DNA of 64,000 bases from Lonicera japonica (taxonomy: Eukaryota > Streptophyta > Magnoliopsida > Dipsacales > Caprifoliaceae), in contig CM038464.1 in assembly GCA_021464415.1 (NCBI GenBank), positions 54,673,328 to 54,737,327 of the forward strand, in the 5' to 3' direction. Position numbers and translations under genes: made by a program. Shown here in pieces: positions 21,859-33,651 of this stretch (the first letter of the stretch is position 1; the number at the start of each line of letters is the position of its first letter). Below the pieces are notes generated by a model. That model was not told the DNA's origin. It saw only the letters and a list, made by a program, of their open reading frames with translations, and ran no database searches.

Positions 21859-24073
21859 ATGGCTATCTTTCCGGTATTCACCGCAACATGCCTTCCTCTC
21901 CTTGTCATCCTCTGTCTTTCATTATTCTCTTTCTACCTTATCAAGCACAAGAGAAAAACAATAGCAACACCAAACCACCCACCAAGCCCTCAAAAGCTTC
22001 CCATAATAGGCAACTTACACCAACTAGGCAAACTACCCCACCAATCCCTCTCCAAACTCTCCAAAAAAACATGGCCCACTCATGCTCCTCCACCTCGGCT
22101 CCGCCCCCACCCTAGTGGTCTCCTCTGCGAAAATGGCCCAACAAGTCCTCAAAACCCTAGACCGCCACTTTTGCAGTCGCCCCCTCTCCACGAGCCCCCA
22201 CAGGCTCTCCTACAACTTCTTGGATATCGCCTTCTCGCCTTTTGGGCCCCAGTGGCAAGAAAGGCGCAAAATTTACGTATCTGAGTTCTTGAGCTCCTCC
22301 CGCGTGCCGTCTTTCCGGCGTGCGCGAGAGTCAGAGGTTGATCTACTGATCAGCTCTTTGTCAGGGCTAGGGGTGGGCCCCGTCAACCTGGATGAGAAAA
22401 TGTGTAGTCTTGTGCATGGGGTTGTTTGCGGGGTGGCGTTTGGGAAGATGGACAAAGGGGAGAAATTTGATGGGAAAATCTTGAAAGGTTTTCTTGATGA
22501 TGCATTGGACTTGTTGGATGGTTTTTCGGGTGAGGACTTTTTCCCAACATTTGGGTGGATTTTAGATATAGTGACAAGGAAAAAATCAAGGCTAGAGAGT
22601 TGCTTTAGAGACCTTGATGGGTACTTCGAAAAGGTGCTTGATGAACATCTTGATAAAGGGAGGAAAAAAGGTACTGAGGATGAAGATCTTGTTGATGCAT
22701 TGCTAGGGTTATTAGATGATGAAAATGGAGATTTTCTTCTCACCAAAGACCATATCAAGGCACTTTTCTTGGTAAATTCTCATCTTAGCTAGGTTCATTT
22801 GATACTCTTGGTTGATTTTGATCGAGTAATTATACACTTAACGTACTACATATGCGCGCAAATTTATGATCGAGTTAGATCAATAGGTGCTACGTACACA
22901 TAATAAAGGACATCTATTTTCTTCATCCAATGTTTGGTGACACATATAATTTTATATACGTACTGTAATATATGTTTGTTTTAAAAAAAAAAGTGAATAT
23001 ACGTAAAAGTAAAATATTATTTTTGTTTCTCATTGAAAAATTGAATAAACTACTTCTACAGGTAACTCTAAAGTTAATTTGGATTCATCAACTCTATGTG
23101 AGAAGATATCTTAATTCTCTATAGGCAAGGGTATCTCACATACGTATCAAGAATTGTGCTGAAACTAATGTTTATTTTTGTCATTTTTCTATAAAAATAT
23201 AGTTATGCAAATAGCATAAATCATACCATTATTCTCTTTTGTATTCTTAAATGTGTGTTGACACTATTCTTATAACATAGTGGTAGTGCTGGCTGATCAT
23301 TTGATCAACGTTTGAGAGAGGAGGGTTCAAGAATTCATTTCTTATGTAATTCATATATATATATATAAATTATGTAATCCGATTACTTTTTAGCTATTTT
23401 TATGTTAATTTCTTGTCACTTTAGCATTCTTTTTGAATTTTAAATATTTGTTACATACATTCAGAATACATTAGGGGGTGTTGGTGCCATTGCAAACACA
23501 ATTGTATGGGCAATTACCGAGATTATCAAGAATCCTACAGTAATGCAAAAGCTTCAAACTCAAATTAGACAAGTCGTCGGAAGAAAACCAAAAGTTGATG
23601 CAATTGATTTACGGAAACTAACGTACTTAACAATGGTGGTAAAAGAAACCTTAAGGTTGCACCCTCCGGCCCCACTTTTACTCCCACACTATTGCATCCG
23701 CCAGTGTCAGATCGATGGTTACGATATCTTCCCCCATACAAAGGTTCTAATCAATGCGTGGGGCATAGGAAGGGATCCAGACAGCTGGAAAAACCCTAAC
23801 GAGTTCTACCCAGAGAGGTTCGAGGATAGTAAAATCGATGTTAAAGGTTATCATTTTGAGTTGTTACTGTTTGGCGCTCGTCGAAGATCTTGTCCTGGTG
23901 TGAACAATGCCATTTCTACTATTGAGTTCACTTTGGCCAATGTTTTTTGTTGCTTTGATTGGGAAGTTCCAAATGGAATGAAAAGAGAGGATATAAGTAT
24001 GGAAGAGGAAGGTGGCCTTGTTATGCATAGGAAAAAACCTCTTTATCTTGTTCCTATCAAGTATAATTGTTGA
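21859..24073 (+). pseudogene. CYP71-type cytochrome P450, frameshifted and with altered active-site motifs
   Basis: Two exons, 21859-22771 and 23465-24073, with a 693-base GT-AG intron. Allowing for one extra base in the A7 run at 22063-22069, the product would be about 506 residues, normal for microsomal CYP71 enzymes, which are haem mono-oxygenases of specialised metabolism. Visible features are an N-terminal membrane anchor, the proline-rich PPSPQKLPIIGNLHQLG, the K-helix KETLRLHPP with its Glu and Arg, the PERF motif EFYPERF, and the haem Cys codon 23891-23893. Faults are the frameshift about 70 codons in; an I-helix reading GGVGAIA where the acidic-Thr pair (AGxD/ETT) is expected, one residue shorter than usual; and a haem loop FGARRRSCPG in which the invariant Gly before the Arg is Arg. 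The faults together suggest a pseudogene. The homopolymer shift alone could be a sequencing error. The subfamily is not assignable by eye. Confidence 0.88.
23278..23345 (+). repeat. Possible tRNA-derived SINE in the P450 intron
   Basis: TAGTGGTAGTGCTGG resembles an A box. GGTTCAAGAATTC at 23324-23336 resembles a B box about 45 bases later. A short (TA)n stretch follows. The match is partial. Confidence 0.35.
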
Positions 24074-24268
24074 CAAAAGTTGTAAAATATTTCTCTTAAG
24101 GTTGTGGAGTACGTGTATGACAATAATTAGAATGTTAAAGTTGGTCTCCGTCTCCCTTGTAAGTAGTTGTTCTTTTCACTTAATTAGTACTATAAAATAT
24201 AGCTTTTGTACATGAATGATAGTCTATGTTTATTACTTTTATGTTCTAAATATATTATTGTGGGATAT

Positions 24269-24274
24269 AATAAA
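24269..24274 (+). terminator. Candidate polyadenylation signal of the P450
   Basis: AATAAA about 195 bases after the stop codon. The spacing is plausible for a plant 3' UTR, but the region is AT-rich so a chance match is possible. Confidence 0.35.
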
Positions 24275-24610
24275 CTTTATGATGGGATTTGTTGAATGGA
24301 TATATATACGTACAACATGTAATTAGCTGTTTTTACATTATTTTCTCTGGTTGCAGCATTTAATTATTTATTTTATTTTTTGGTTTCTCAAGAGGTGTCC
24401 TTGTACCACATTAGATGCAAGACTAAACTGTCGCTCACAGATCCTGCAGCATTTAATTATAACATCGCAACATATTGATCAACATGCATAAGCATATATT
24501 GTAGTTAAAACTACAATTAAATTCAAGACTTTCTGTACACAAATACACAGCTTGTTCCTAAGGAAAAAAGAAATCTAGATTAATAATATATACTCACTGA
24601 TGCGTATATA
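24275..24610. other. Intergenic spacer
   Basis: Nothing recognisable. Confidence 0.5.
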
Positions 24611-25065
24611 AGAACATCTCTAATAGCTTCTTACTCACATTTATCCATTTAATGGGTTGTTAAAATTAACAGAATTGCCACAATAGTTATTTTCTTTCCC
24701 CTAAATAAAAATTGTAAATAAACCTAGAAACTACGTCGTTTAAACATTGAATTTTATATTAACTAACCCTATGCAACTCCGTTATACACTCAATAAATGT
24801 AGCTGCCGTAGAATTTAATAAAATAAAAATAAATGCCATTAATTGATCAATGCAAAAAGAGCCATTGGCTAATTTTTAATTAACGGTTTTTGATTAAGCT
24901 ATTGGAAAAGGTTTTTTATTAGGCTAATTTAATAAAATAAAAATAAATGTCATAAATTTGATTAGGCTATTGGAAAAGGTATTGGAAAAGGTTTTTGAGA
25001 TAAAATTGCTAAATTTTATTAGATTGCTAAATTAATTTGACGAGTCCATTAATTGGAGATGCTCT
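24611..25065. mobile_element. MITE-like element with AGARCATCTC ends
   Basis: The left end is AGAACATCTCTAATAG; the right end, reverse-complemented, is AGAGCATCTCCAATTA. Inside, AATTTAATAAAATAAAAATA and GATTAGGCTATTGGAAAAGG are each repeated. No coding capacity. The target-site duplication is not clear. Confidence 0.5.
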
Positions 25066-26850
25066 AACATAGTAACCTCCCGTACGTATATACATACATT
25101 GCCAATTACAATAAACCGACCAATAATAAACTGAAGAAAATAATTATGCATATTCAGAATTATGGACAAAAAATATCCTGAAATAAATAAAAGTTAAGAT
25201 AACTGATAGGTATGAAACAAGTTTTTATCTCAAACAATTGCTTTAATTATCTCCATTTGATGAGGGTTTGGACAAAATTATTTGAATAGAAAGAAAATGC
25301 AAAAGATAAAATAAGGGTAATGATATTAAGATTCCACAAAAAGAATTTTAACACTTCAAAATTATTTTTGGTGATAAAAAAAATGTTCCAAAATATTTAT
25401 GTAAAGTATCACTAAAAAAATATTTTAGAATGTTAGATTACTTTTATGGAGTGTTAATATTATTATCTTAAAATAATTAAAACTTAGTTTAGCCCCTTAA
25501 TAAAAATGTTAATATTGATTAATATTATATTTATGTTAGTAAAATTATTCAATTTAATATAAAATTATAAAGAGAACTCTGGATAGTACCTTCTTACCAA
25601 AAATTCAGAACAGAAGACTAAATTTGAGGAAAGATACAAAAGTTGAAAGAAGACAAAGCAGTACAAGACTACAATGACCACCGTTGTGAATGTTTGGCAT
25701 AATATAAAATTACAAAATAAACGTTGTTTGGTAAATGAGAATCTTGTTCTTTACCCATTTAGCATGTTTTGGGTGCTCTAGTTCTGTCCAAAAAAAAAAT
25801 AAAAAATTAAGGCCGAGGTTTTTTTTTTTTTTTAAAAGACCTTGTGATTCCTCTTTTTTGGTATCTATCTTGGCAAAATTTATATACAGTGATATTCAAG
25901 TCTCTGATTTTTTTGGTTACAGACAAAATTACTCTTGTAAAATTATACAAATATATCTATGTTGGCAAAATTACTCTTGTAATAAAATTTACAGACAAAA
26001 TTACTCTTGTAAAATTATACAAAGATATCTATCTTGGCAAAATTACTCTTGAAAATAAAATTTACTCTTGACAAACCAAAACATTTCTCTGTTTAAACAT
26101 TAAACACATAAAAAAAAAATTCTAATTTTAAGCAAAACTCAATTCTACGTGGCCTATTACAAAATAATGTCATGTATATATCTAAAACAAACTAAACAAA
26201 GGGATACAGAAAAAACTTACCTATCTAACAAAACTGCGCAACAAATGACCACGGACCCTTCCTTTCTCTCCCCTTAATCCTTGGACGAATAAGGAGGGTT
26301 AATGCGTCATCACTGCATGATCAGGAAAGAATTGTTAATGAAACAAAAAAGTAGAAATCCATATTCATTTTGGATTCCAAAAGCTTGCGTACATTGATTA
26401 TGTCATACTTATAACAGGAATGTGTGTGCAGATTAATTTCATGCTCCAACCAAACAAACCATGGACCAACCAAACACACGGGCAGGGTATGTAAGGGAGA
26501 TACAATCATAGAGAAGTACCCAATTATAAAGGCAACAGTCCGATTCGTTTTTTTGGAATTCAGCTTAGATGCTAAAGAGGTCTAGTATTCCAAGTTATCT
26601 CGCTATTCCAATTGCAAATCTTTTTAACTGATTCATATCTCCTGTATTTATTCTCAAAAGTATAATATGTTAACTTCGTAAGTTCAAGAATGAGTTTTAA
26701 TACAATCCCTCAACTCGAAATTTCATCAAACTTCACAAGAAAGTGAGAAACGAATCGATCTTCATTTATATACAATTGAGCATGTATAAGTCAGACAGAT
26801 ATATAAACCTATGTACTTATACAAGTAACTTTATGTATGTGTATATACCA
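25066..26850. other. Intergenic, with a two-copy 72-base tandem repeat
   Basis: Two adjacent 72-base units, 25919-25990 and 25991-26062, start ACAGACAAAATTACTCTTG and differ at only a few positions. CAAAATTACTCTTG occurs twice in each, so a half-unit periodicity is present. The open reading frame across it is a by-product of the repeat. Otherwise AT-rich, with a T-run near 25820. Confidence 0.6.
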
Positions 26851-26903
26851 TACACATGATCATCATGAAGACAATACTAGTAATTCTACACATACCTCTG
26901 ATC

Positions 26904-27360
26904 TATCTGCGAAGCTTAATTTTCTTAGTACTATCCGGAATAGTCGGAATGGTAGCTGCGGCAACTTTGAATAGTTTTGGCATTGAAAAATTATATACCT
27001 CTCCCAGTTTCCACGTCAATCTCTGTTTCAAACCCACGGAGATGAGATACGTTACGCTTCGCTCCATCTCGGCAACATTTTGGCTGTTATCAATCAGATT
27101 CATAACAAATTTCATATAACACAAAATTAATAGAAACTGGAAACTTTTCAAAACCACCCGATACAAATTTTATTTGCATAATATAATAGTAGCACGAGTA
27201 GAGAAAATCTTAGAAACACTAGTTTGATAGTGGAGTGTATCATGTATATGTTTTTTCTTTGGTCTTTGTCACGAGGTATCTGCACAGCCGCAATGGAATG
27301 GGGTAATTTCTTCTCGAAAAACTGGTTGTACCTGGCCGCAAGTGCTTCTAGTGTCCAATC
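26904..27360 (-). pseudogene. Coding-like minus-strand scraps of an unrecognised gene
   Basis: Two stretches read like exons on the minus strand. One (27360-27220) reads DWTLEALAARYNQFFEKKLP and continues about 50 residues. The other (27120-26903) starts KFVMNLIDNSQNVAEMERSV and ends KKIKLRR at TAG. I do not recognise either. The second is preceded by a CAG that could be an acceptor. The codon-like composition (charged and Leu/Ala-rich) is unusual for this AT-rich region, but chance open frames are possible. A further piece may lie at 27870-27930, beyond a MITE. Confidence 0.25.
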
Positions 27361-27380
27361 AATGAGTTATATAGAGTATG

Positions 27381-27859
27381 AGGGTGTGTCTAGGAACTTC
27401 AATCCAAGGTTTAGGATTGGAACTAGACCATTCAATTCCAAAATCATTGTATGGATCCTAAAAACGAATTTGGAATTGGTCCGGAATTTTGATTCTGTGA
27501 ATCCCAATTCCACAAACTGAATTCCACAATAGAACTAGAGGATTCCAAAACCAATGTTATTTTGAATTCCTATGCACACTCTCTTTCAAACACAAGTTAA
27601 AACAATTTTTACTCATAACTCTTTCTCTCACCCACACACTAAATAAAGTCTTTGAAACAAGGAATTTGGAATTCTAAATTGCAAAAAAGATTGGATTTTT
27701 AAAAGAATTCTAAGAACGAAGCAAACAATGACTTTGGAATTCTAATAGAATTCTAAATGAAATCTATAAATTAATCAAATAATGGAATTGGAACTTCTGA
27801 GAATTGCGAGTCTAAATAATTTCCATTCAAATTGATTTCAATACCAGCCAAACACACCT
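27381..27859. mobile_element. MITE with AGGGTGTGTYT ends
   Basis: The left end is AGGGTGTGTCTAGGAACTTC; the right end, reverse-complemented, starts AGGTGTGTTTGGCTGGTATT. The arms contain repeated GGAATTC/GAATTCC motifs that can pair extensively. Related in style to the GTGTTTGG-ended elements elsewhere in the window. No coding capacity. Confidence 0.5.
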
Positions 27860-28028
27860 TAAACGTAAATTGAGGTGCTGCACATCATCAGCAGAGACTC
27901 CTTCACATATTCATTTCGTCCACTTAAATATAAAAGCAGAATTGGAAATTGAGAAGAAGAAAACTAAAGTTTCACAATGAACGAGAGAGAGCACGAAGAA
28001 AGTTAGAGAAATGTGTACCAGAAGCATC

Positions 28029-28291
28029 TGTTGACAAATGAAAAGAAATGTAGAGAAGATGGTTTTATTACTTGTGTGATAATAAGCTCTATACAAGGTC
28101 CCTTTTATAGGGATGAAAGCTAGATGATTGATGCCTTAAATCTAGGGATGAAAGAAGAAAAATCTATGCTCAAATCTTTGACCTAGACTATGTGTATGAA
28201 ATCTACCTAACCATTGAAATACAACCCATGTGAGCTTTGACAATATACATGTGATCTTTGAAAATATACACAACAAGTAGATATTCTAATA
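28029..28291 (-). repeat. 3' LTR of the young Copia
   Basis: Plus-strand TGTTGACAAATG to GATATTCTAATA. On the minus strand it starts TATTAGAATAT, so the canonical TG has become TA in both LTRs. Confidence 0.95.
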
Positions 28292-28307
28292 CTCCCCCTC
28301 AAGTTGG
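28292..28307 (-). other. Polypurine tract of the young Copia
   Basis: The minus strand reads TTGAGGGGGAG immediately before the 3' LTR. It primes plus-strand cDNA synthesis. Confidence 0.85.
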
Positions 28308-31300
28308 CACACATATGTCAAACATGCCCAACTTGCTAACCATTTTTGCGAATATTTTCCTTGTCACGGGTTTGGTGAGTATATCAGCCAACTGATCTTC
28401 AGAGCGCACATGAGGAACAGAAATAACTTTCTCTTCTAACTTCTCTTTGATGAAGAATCTATCCACTTCAACATGCTTGGTTCGGTCATGTTGAACTGGA
28501 TTATGTGCGATATCACATGCTGCCTTGTTGTCACAATATAACATCATGGGTTCAGTTGGAGGAAAACCGAGATCTGTCAGTAGCAGTTTTAACCATAATA
28601 ACTCTTGAATACCAATTGCCATTCCTCGATATTCTGCTTCTGCGCTTGATCGAGATACTACATTTTGCTTTTTACTCCTCCAAGTGACCAAATTTCCTCC
28701 TACAAATGTGAAGTACCCTGATGTAGACCTTCTGTCACATATATTTCCAGCCCAATCAGCATCACTGTATCCTTCAATTTTTAGAAAATTCTCGTTTTTC
28801 TGAAACAGGATTCCCTTTCCAGGAGTTGCTTTGAGATAACTGATAATCCTCATAACTGCCTGCATATGCTTTTCCCCTGGATTATGTAGGAATTGACTGA
28901 CAATGCTCAATGCATATGATATATCAGGCCTTGTATGTGCTAGATACATCAATCTTCCTACCAATCTTTGATAGCGCCCTTTATCAACTGGTACTTGATC
29001 TGTTTCGAGCTCTAACTTTAATCCTTCCTCCATTGGAGTCTCTGACGGTTGACAAGCTGACATTCCGGTTTCACTTAGTAAGTCTAAGGCATACTTTCTT
29101 TGGGAAAGAAAAATGCCTTTTGATGATCTCGACACCTCGATTCCCAAAAAATACTTCAAGTCCCCAAGATCTTTCATCTCAAACTCCTGAGATAAGAGCT
29201 TTTTCAATGCCTGTTGTTCTTGAGGGTCGTTTCCTGTGAGCACCATATCATCTACATAAACGATAAGTACTGTAATCTTCTCATGACTTTTCTTCAAAAA
29301 TAAGGTATGATCAGAATTACTCTGACTGTACCCAAACTTTCGCATCGACCTCGTGAATCTTCCAAACCAGGCTCTGGGAGATTGTTTTAGTCCATACAAG
29401 GACTTTTTCAACTTGCAGACTTTATTCGTATGCTCTACCGGGATCTTATATCCAGGTGGGAACTCCATATATACCTCCTCTTCTAACTCCCCATGTAGGA
29501 AGGCATTTTTTACATCGAACTGTTGTAGAGACCAGCCCAAGTTTGCAGCCAATGAGAGTAACACTCGCACCGTATTGATTTTTGCTACTGGCGCAAATGT
29601 CTCCAGATAATCAATCCCATGTGTTTGTGTGTAACCTTTTGCAACTAGTCTCGCCTTGAATCTTTCGATTGTACCATCTGCTTTATATTTCACAGTGTAC
29701 ACCCACTTGCAACCCACCTTCTTCTTTCCAGCTGGTAATTCGGTTAACACCCATGTGTCATTTTTCAACAAGGACTTCATCTCCTCATCCATTGCTGATT
29801 TCCACTTAGGATTACATACGGCTTCCTGCACACTGTTAGGAATAGATACAGAAGATAATTGATTCACAAAAGATTTGTTAGATGCAGTTAACTGATCATA
29901 AGACACATAATTACTCATTGGATACTTAGCTTTACTGGTAAAGTCTGGGTCATATTTGGGTTTAGGTACACCTCTATTTGTTCGGTTAGGAAGCTGTTTT
30001 ATAGGGATAGAAGATGATACCTGAGATGCCTCAATTCCAGGGATGTTTGAAGTAGACGATTGGTTGTTTGCGTTAGAAGGAGGTGGAGGTGGAGATGGAG
30101 ACGGCGCAACTTCATTTGGACAAGTTTATGAAATTTCCTTATCAGGGGATGACGGAATTTCAGTTGTCTCTGCTGCTGGTGGGAATTCGGAATTCAACGT
30201 TGAAACTACCTCTATTGAGTTTATCTCTTCCTCAGTGATATTTTTAAATAACTGAATTTCTTTATAATGCTCCCCTTGAAGTTCAGTTTGGTGAAAGTAC
30301 ATATTTTCTTCATGAAATGTCACATCCATGGTGACATACACTTTTTGTGTAGGAGGATGATAACATCGGTACCCCTTCTGAGAAGATGTATACCCTACAA
30401 AGACGCATTTAAGAGCTCGAGGTTCAAGCTTGTTCCGTTGTTCCTTTGGTAAGTGGACAAATGTGACACATCCAAACACCCGGGGAGGAAGATTTGACAC
30501 GGTAGGGGCCGAGACAAACTTAGATAAGACTTCGAAGGGTGTCCGAAAATCAAGTACAGCTGAGGGAATGCGGTTTACTATATAGACAGCCGAGGAGAGT
30601 GCTTCACCCCAATACGAGGTTGGTGTATTTGCGCTTATCAGGGATGCCCGAACTATTTCCAATAAATGACGATTTTTTCGTTCGGCAACCCCATTCTGTT
30701 GAGGAGTATAAGCACATGTTGTCTGATGAATAATTCCATGGAGTTTGAAGTATGCTTGTAACTCGGTACTCATATATTCACCACCATTATCACTTCGAAG
30801 AACTTGAATAGTAGCATTATACTGTGTACTAATCTGTTTATGAAATCCCTTAAACAAACTACTAACCTCACTTTTAGATTTCATGGGACAAACCCACGTC
30901 ATCCGAGTACAATCATCAATAAATGTGACAAACCACCGTGTACCACTTAAAGAAGAAATGTGAGATGGGCCCCATACATCAGAATGAATAATCATAAATG
31001 GAACTGAACTTATACTCAATGAAGGTTTAAATGAAGTACGATGGCTTTTAGCCAATTCACAAGTCTCACAATGAAAGACAGAAGAATCAGTATTATTGAC
31101 CAAATTGGGAAATAGTTTCTTTAAGTAACCAAACGATGCGTGTCCTAACCGCCGGTGCCATAACCAAAGTTCATCTGCAATCTTCCTTTCAGAGGTACTA
31201 GTGTGCAAGGCTTTGTGCAAGCGATCTTTGTTTTTCACCTCCAGGTCCAAGTAATACAATTTTCCCCTCCTAACGCCATAACCAATCGTCTTCTTCGTCT

Positions 31301-32588
31301 GAATATCCTTAAAAATACAATGGGAAGGCCAAAAGGTGACAACACAGTGTAAGGCATTAGTTATTTGAGCAACAGATAATAAATTATAGTCTAAGGATGG
31401 TACTACCAAGACAGAGCTTAGGTTTAAGGTGTCTGATAGAGTAACTGACCCTTTTCCTACCACAGGAATTGGGGCACCATTAGCTGTGGAAACGAAGGTC
31501 TGAGGTGATGGGTTTAGTGGAGTAACCATTTTGGAATTAGATGTCATATGATCAGTGGCACCCGAATCAATTACCCATGTATTATTCAAAACAGAGACAG
31601 AATGTAAAGCCGTACCTGATGTACCTGTGGTGGTAAGTAAGCCTGAGGCTTGTTTGTTACCTCCTTCTGTGGTTTGACTTGTTCGACGACTTCGAGAATC
31701 CTTCCACCAATCCGGGTAGCCAATGATTTCATAGCAACCCTTTTTTGAGTGTCCCGTAAGCCCACAGACAGAGCATGGAGGGTACTTAGAGGTCGAACCC
31801 CGAGAATCATTTGGCCGGTTACCAGAGCTGGATCGTTTATCTGAATTACGCCAATTTGAATTGGAGGGGGCTTGATTTCGGACTACCATAGCTGCAGTTT
31901 CTGTCGTGATGTTCATTGTTTGTCGTCGAAGAGCCTCTCGACGAACCAGGGCATATACCGATTCTAGTTCTGGAATCGGATCCTTTCTCAAAATCTCCCC
32001 TCGAATCTGTTCAAGCTCATTATCCAACCCCGCAAGAAAAATGTGGACTCGCAAGCGTTGAATTGATTTTCGATAAGACTCCATATCATTAGGGTTTTTC
32101 ATAACGACCTTATCACGGTGATCTAACTCGCTGAATATTTCTGTCAGCTCCCCATAAAACTCAGATATTGGTCGCCCACCCTGTTTGGCAGAGAAAGCCC
32201 GTTGGTTCAAAGAGAACACTTGTAATTCATCTGCCCCGTCATGAAACGCTGTAGACAGTGATTTCCAGATCTCACGTGCTGTAGGAATGCGAATGTAGCA
32301 TTTCATGATTTCTGGTTTCATGGACATCAAGAGCCAGCGTTTGACTCGTTGATTATCGGGGTACCATTTATCGAACTCCGGTGTTCCTTCTTTCGGAATT
32401 ACGGCTGAACTTTGAATAAAGGAGAATTTTTGTTTCTCCGCGATGTGCATTTCCATGAGTTAAGACCATATATCATAATTAGTCTCATCTAGTAGGAGGC
32501 CGATATTAAATGAGGAGCCTTCTGTTTGAATAATGAGAGGAGAATCTTTTGTGGATGATCCGGTCAGGGTTATGGAGTCGTTGGCCAT
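28299..32588 (-). pseudogene. Copia gag-pol polyprotein, one frame with two in-frame TAA stops
   Basis: One continuous minus-strand frame of 1,430 codons from ATG 32588 to the terminal stop at 28299. It is broken only by TAA at codon 43 (32460-32462) and TAA at codon 821 (30126-30128). Domains in order: gag; zinc knuckle CSVCGLTGHSKKGC (about 31735-31780); protease WVIDSGATDHMTSN (about 31550-31580); integrase with HRRLGHASFGYLKKLFP and CETCELAKSH, then catalytic IHSDVWGPS, RSDNGGEY and QQNGVAERKNRHLLE; RT with LKKSLYGLKQSPRAWF and YVDDMVLTG; RNase H with YSDADWAGNICDRRSTSGY and KHVEVDRFFIKEKL. All catalytic motifs look intact. Both stops could arise from CAA by C-to-T change, since the contexts WS-stop-LMEMH and EIS-stop-TC fit Gln. 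Readthrough or a sister copy would be needed for activity. Confidence 0.95.
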
Positions 32589-32782
32589 TGAGAAAAGAAA
32601 TGATACTCAATAATGTAGATCGAATTTGTAATTTCTGAGGTCGTGGTTGTGTTCAGAAGGTTGAAAAATGTCAGGAACAACTTTTTTTGGGGGAAAAAAT
32701 GCAACCTTCAGAAAATCCAGGGGCCAAAATAGAAATACTGGAACTTTCAGGGGTCAATTTGTAAATAATACCGACTGATTTA

Positions 32783-32872
32783 AGAATATTTCGTTAAATA
32801 CTAACGGCGTCAAGCATATTCCGTTAATCGTTAACGGCGTCAAGCATATTCCGTTAAATGCTAACGGCGTCA
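32783..32872 (-). repeat. 30-base repeat in three copies, Copia leader
   Basis: Three adjacent 30-base units (32783, 32813, 32843), each containing ATATT-CGTTAA and AACGGCGTCA. It lies between the start of gag and the ACGTGG array. Confidence 0.85.
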
Positions 32873-32880
32873 AGCAGCAC

Positions 32881-33056
32881 AGTAGTGACACGTGGCATAC
32901 ACGTGGCGTACACGTGGCAAACACGTGGAAGTGACTGGCGTACACGTGGCAGTGACGTGGCAGACACGTGACAGTGACGTGGCGTACACGTGGCAGTGAC
33001 GTGGCGTACACATGGCAGACACGTGGCAGTTAGGGCTGACGTGGCTTGCCACGTGT
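32881..33056 (-). repeat. ACGTGG / CACGTG (G-box) array in the Copia leader
   Basis: By eye count, eleven ACGTGG motifs plus three other CACGTG cores fall in about 175 bases. They are spaced roughly 10-20 bases apart, with linkers such as CAGTG and CGTAC. CACGTG is palindromic, so the array reads on both strands. G-box and ABRE elements of this kind bind plant bZIP and bHLH factors. It sits about 330 bases downstream of the 5' LTR and 300 bases before the gag start. Confidence 0.85.
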
Positions 33057-33371
33057 TCGTCTTCTTCCTTGGTTGGCGCGTGAGAATGACGTACTGGAGG
33101 TTGAATTCTCTGCGTGGCGCGTGAGGGCGCGTGGTAGGTCCAAATCTGGATTTTTGAACGCGGTTATGATCGTAATGTTGAGTAGATTATGATGGTATAT
33201 GATTGTGGTGGTTTGGATATTTGTACGGGATGAACGAAGCTTTTGAAACTCTGTGTGTAATTGTTTTTGAGAAGATATAAGTTCTGTTTTAATGGTGGAG
33301 GTTCTGTGGGTATGGTATGGGTTCTGTGGAGGTGGTGTAGGCCGTGTGGATGTGTTTAGTGTGTCAACAAA

Positions 33372-33383
33372 GCTCTGATACCA
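33372..33383 (-). other. Primer-binding site of the young Copia (tRNA-Met)
   Basis: Minus-strand TGGTATCAGAGC directly follows the 5' LTR. It is a perfect match to the usual initiator tRNA-Met complement. Confidence 0.95.
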
Positions 33384-33646
33384 TGTTGACAAATGAAAAG
33401 AAATGTAGAGAAGATGGTTTTATTACTTGTGTGATAATAAGCTCTATACAAGGTCCCTTTTATAGGGATGAAAGCTAGATGATTGATGCCTTAAATCTAG
33501 GGATGAAAGAAGAAAAATCTATGCTCAAATCTTTGACCTAGACTATGTGTATGAAATCTACCTAACCATTGAAATACAACCCATGTGAGCTTTGACAATA
33601 TACATGTGATCTTTGACAATATACACAACAAGTAGATATTCTAATA
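33384..33646 (-). repeat. 5' LTR of the young Copia
   Basis: 263 bases, identical by eye to the 3' LTR except at one position. It should contain the element's promoter. Confidence 0.95.
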
Positions 33647-33651
33647 GCATC

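Larger units (their letters stand above)
28029..33646 (-). mobile_element. Young, nearly intact Ty1/Copia retrotransposon
   Basis: 5,618 bases flanked by GCATC on both sides (28024-28028, 33647-33651). The LTRs are 263 bases each; by eye they differ at a single position (AAAATATA versus ACAATATA near 28261/33616), pointing to a recent insertion. The polypurine tract, tRNA-Met primer-binding site and all Copia domains are present in order on the minus strand. The polyprotein frame has no frameshift but contains two TAA codons. The leader carries a 30-base triplicated repeat and an ACGTGG array. Confidence 0.95.

Noticed and set aside
22273..22758. 161-codon minus-strand open frame over the P450
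   Set aside because: Antisense shadow of the P450 exon, Ser/Pro-rich with no family resemblance; the plus strand has clear P450 motifs.
25735..26071. 105- and 75-codon frames near 26 kb
   Set aside because: Produced by the 72-base tandem repeat, which is a multiple of three and keeps frames open.
28505..30733. Plus-strand open frames across the young Copia
   Set aside because: Antisense shadows of the minus-strand polyprotein.
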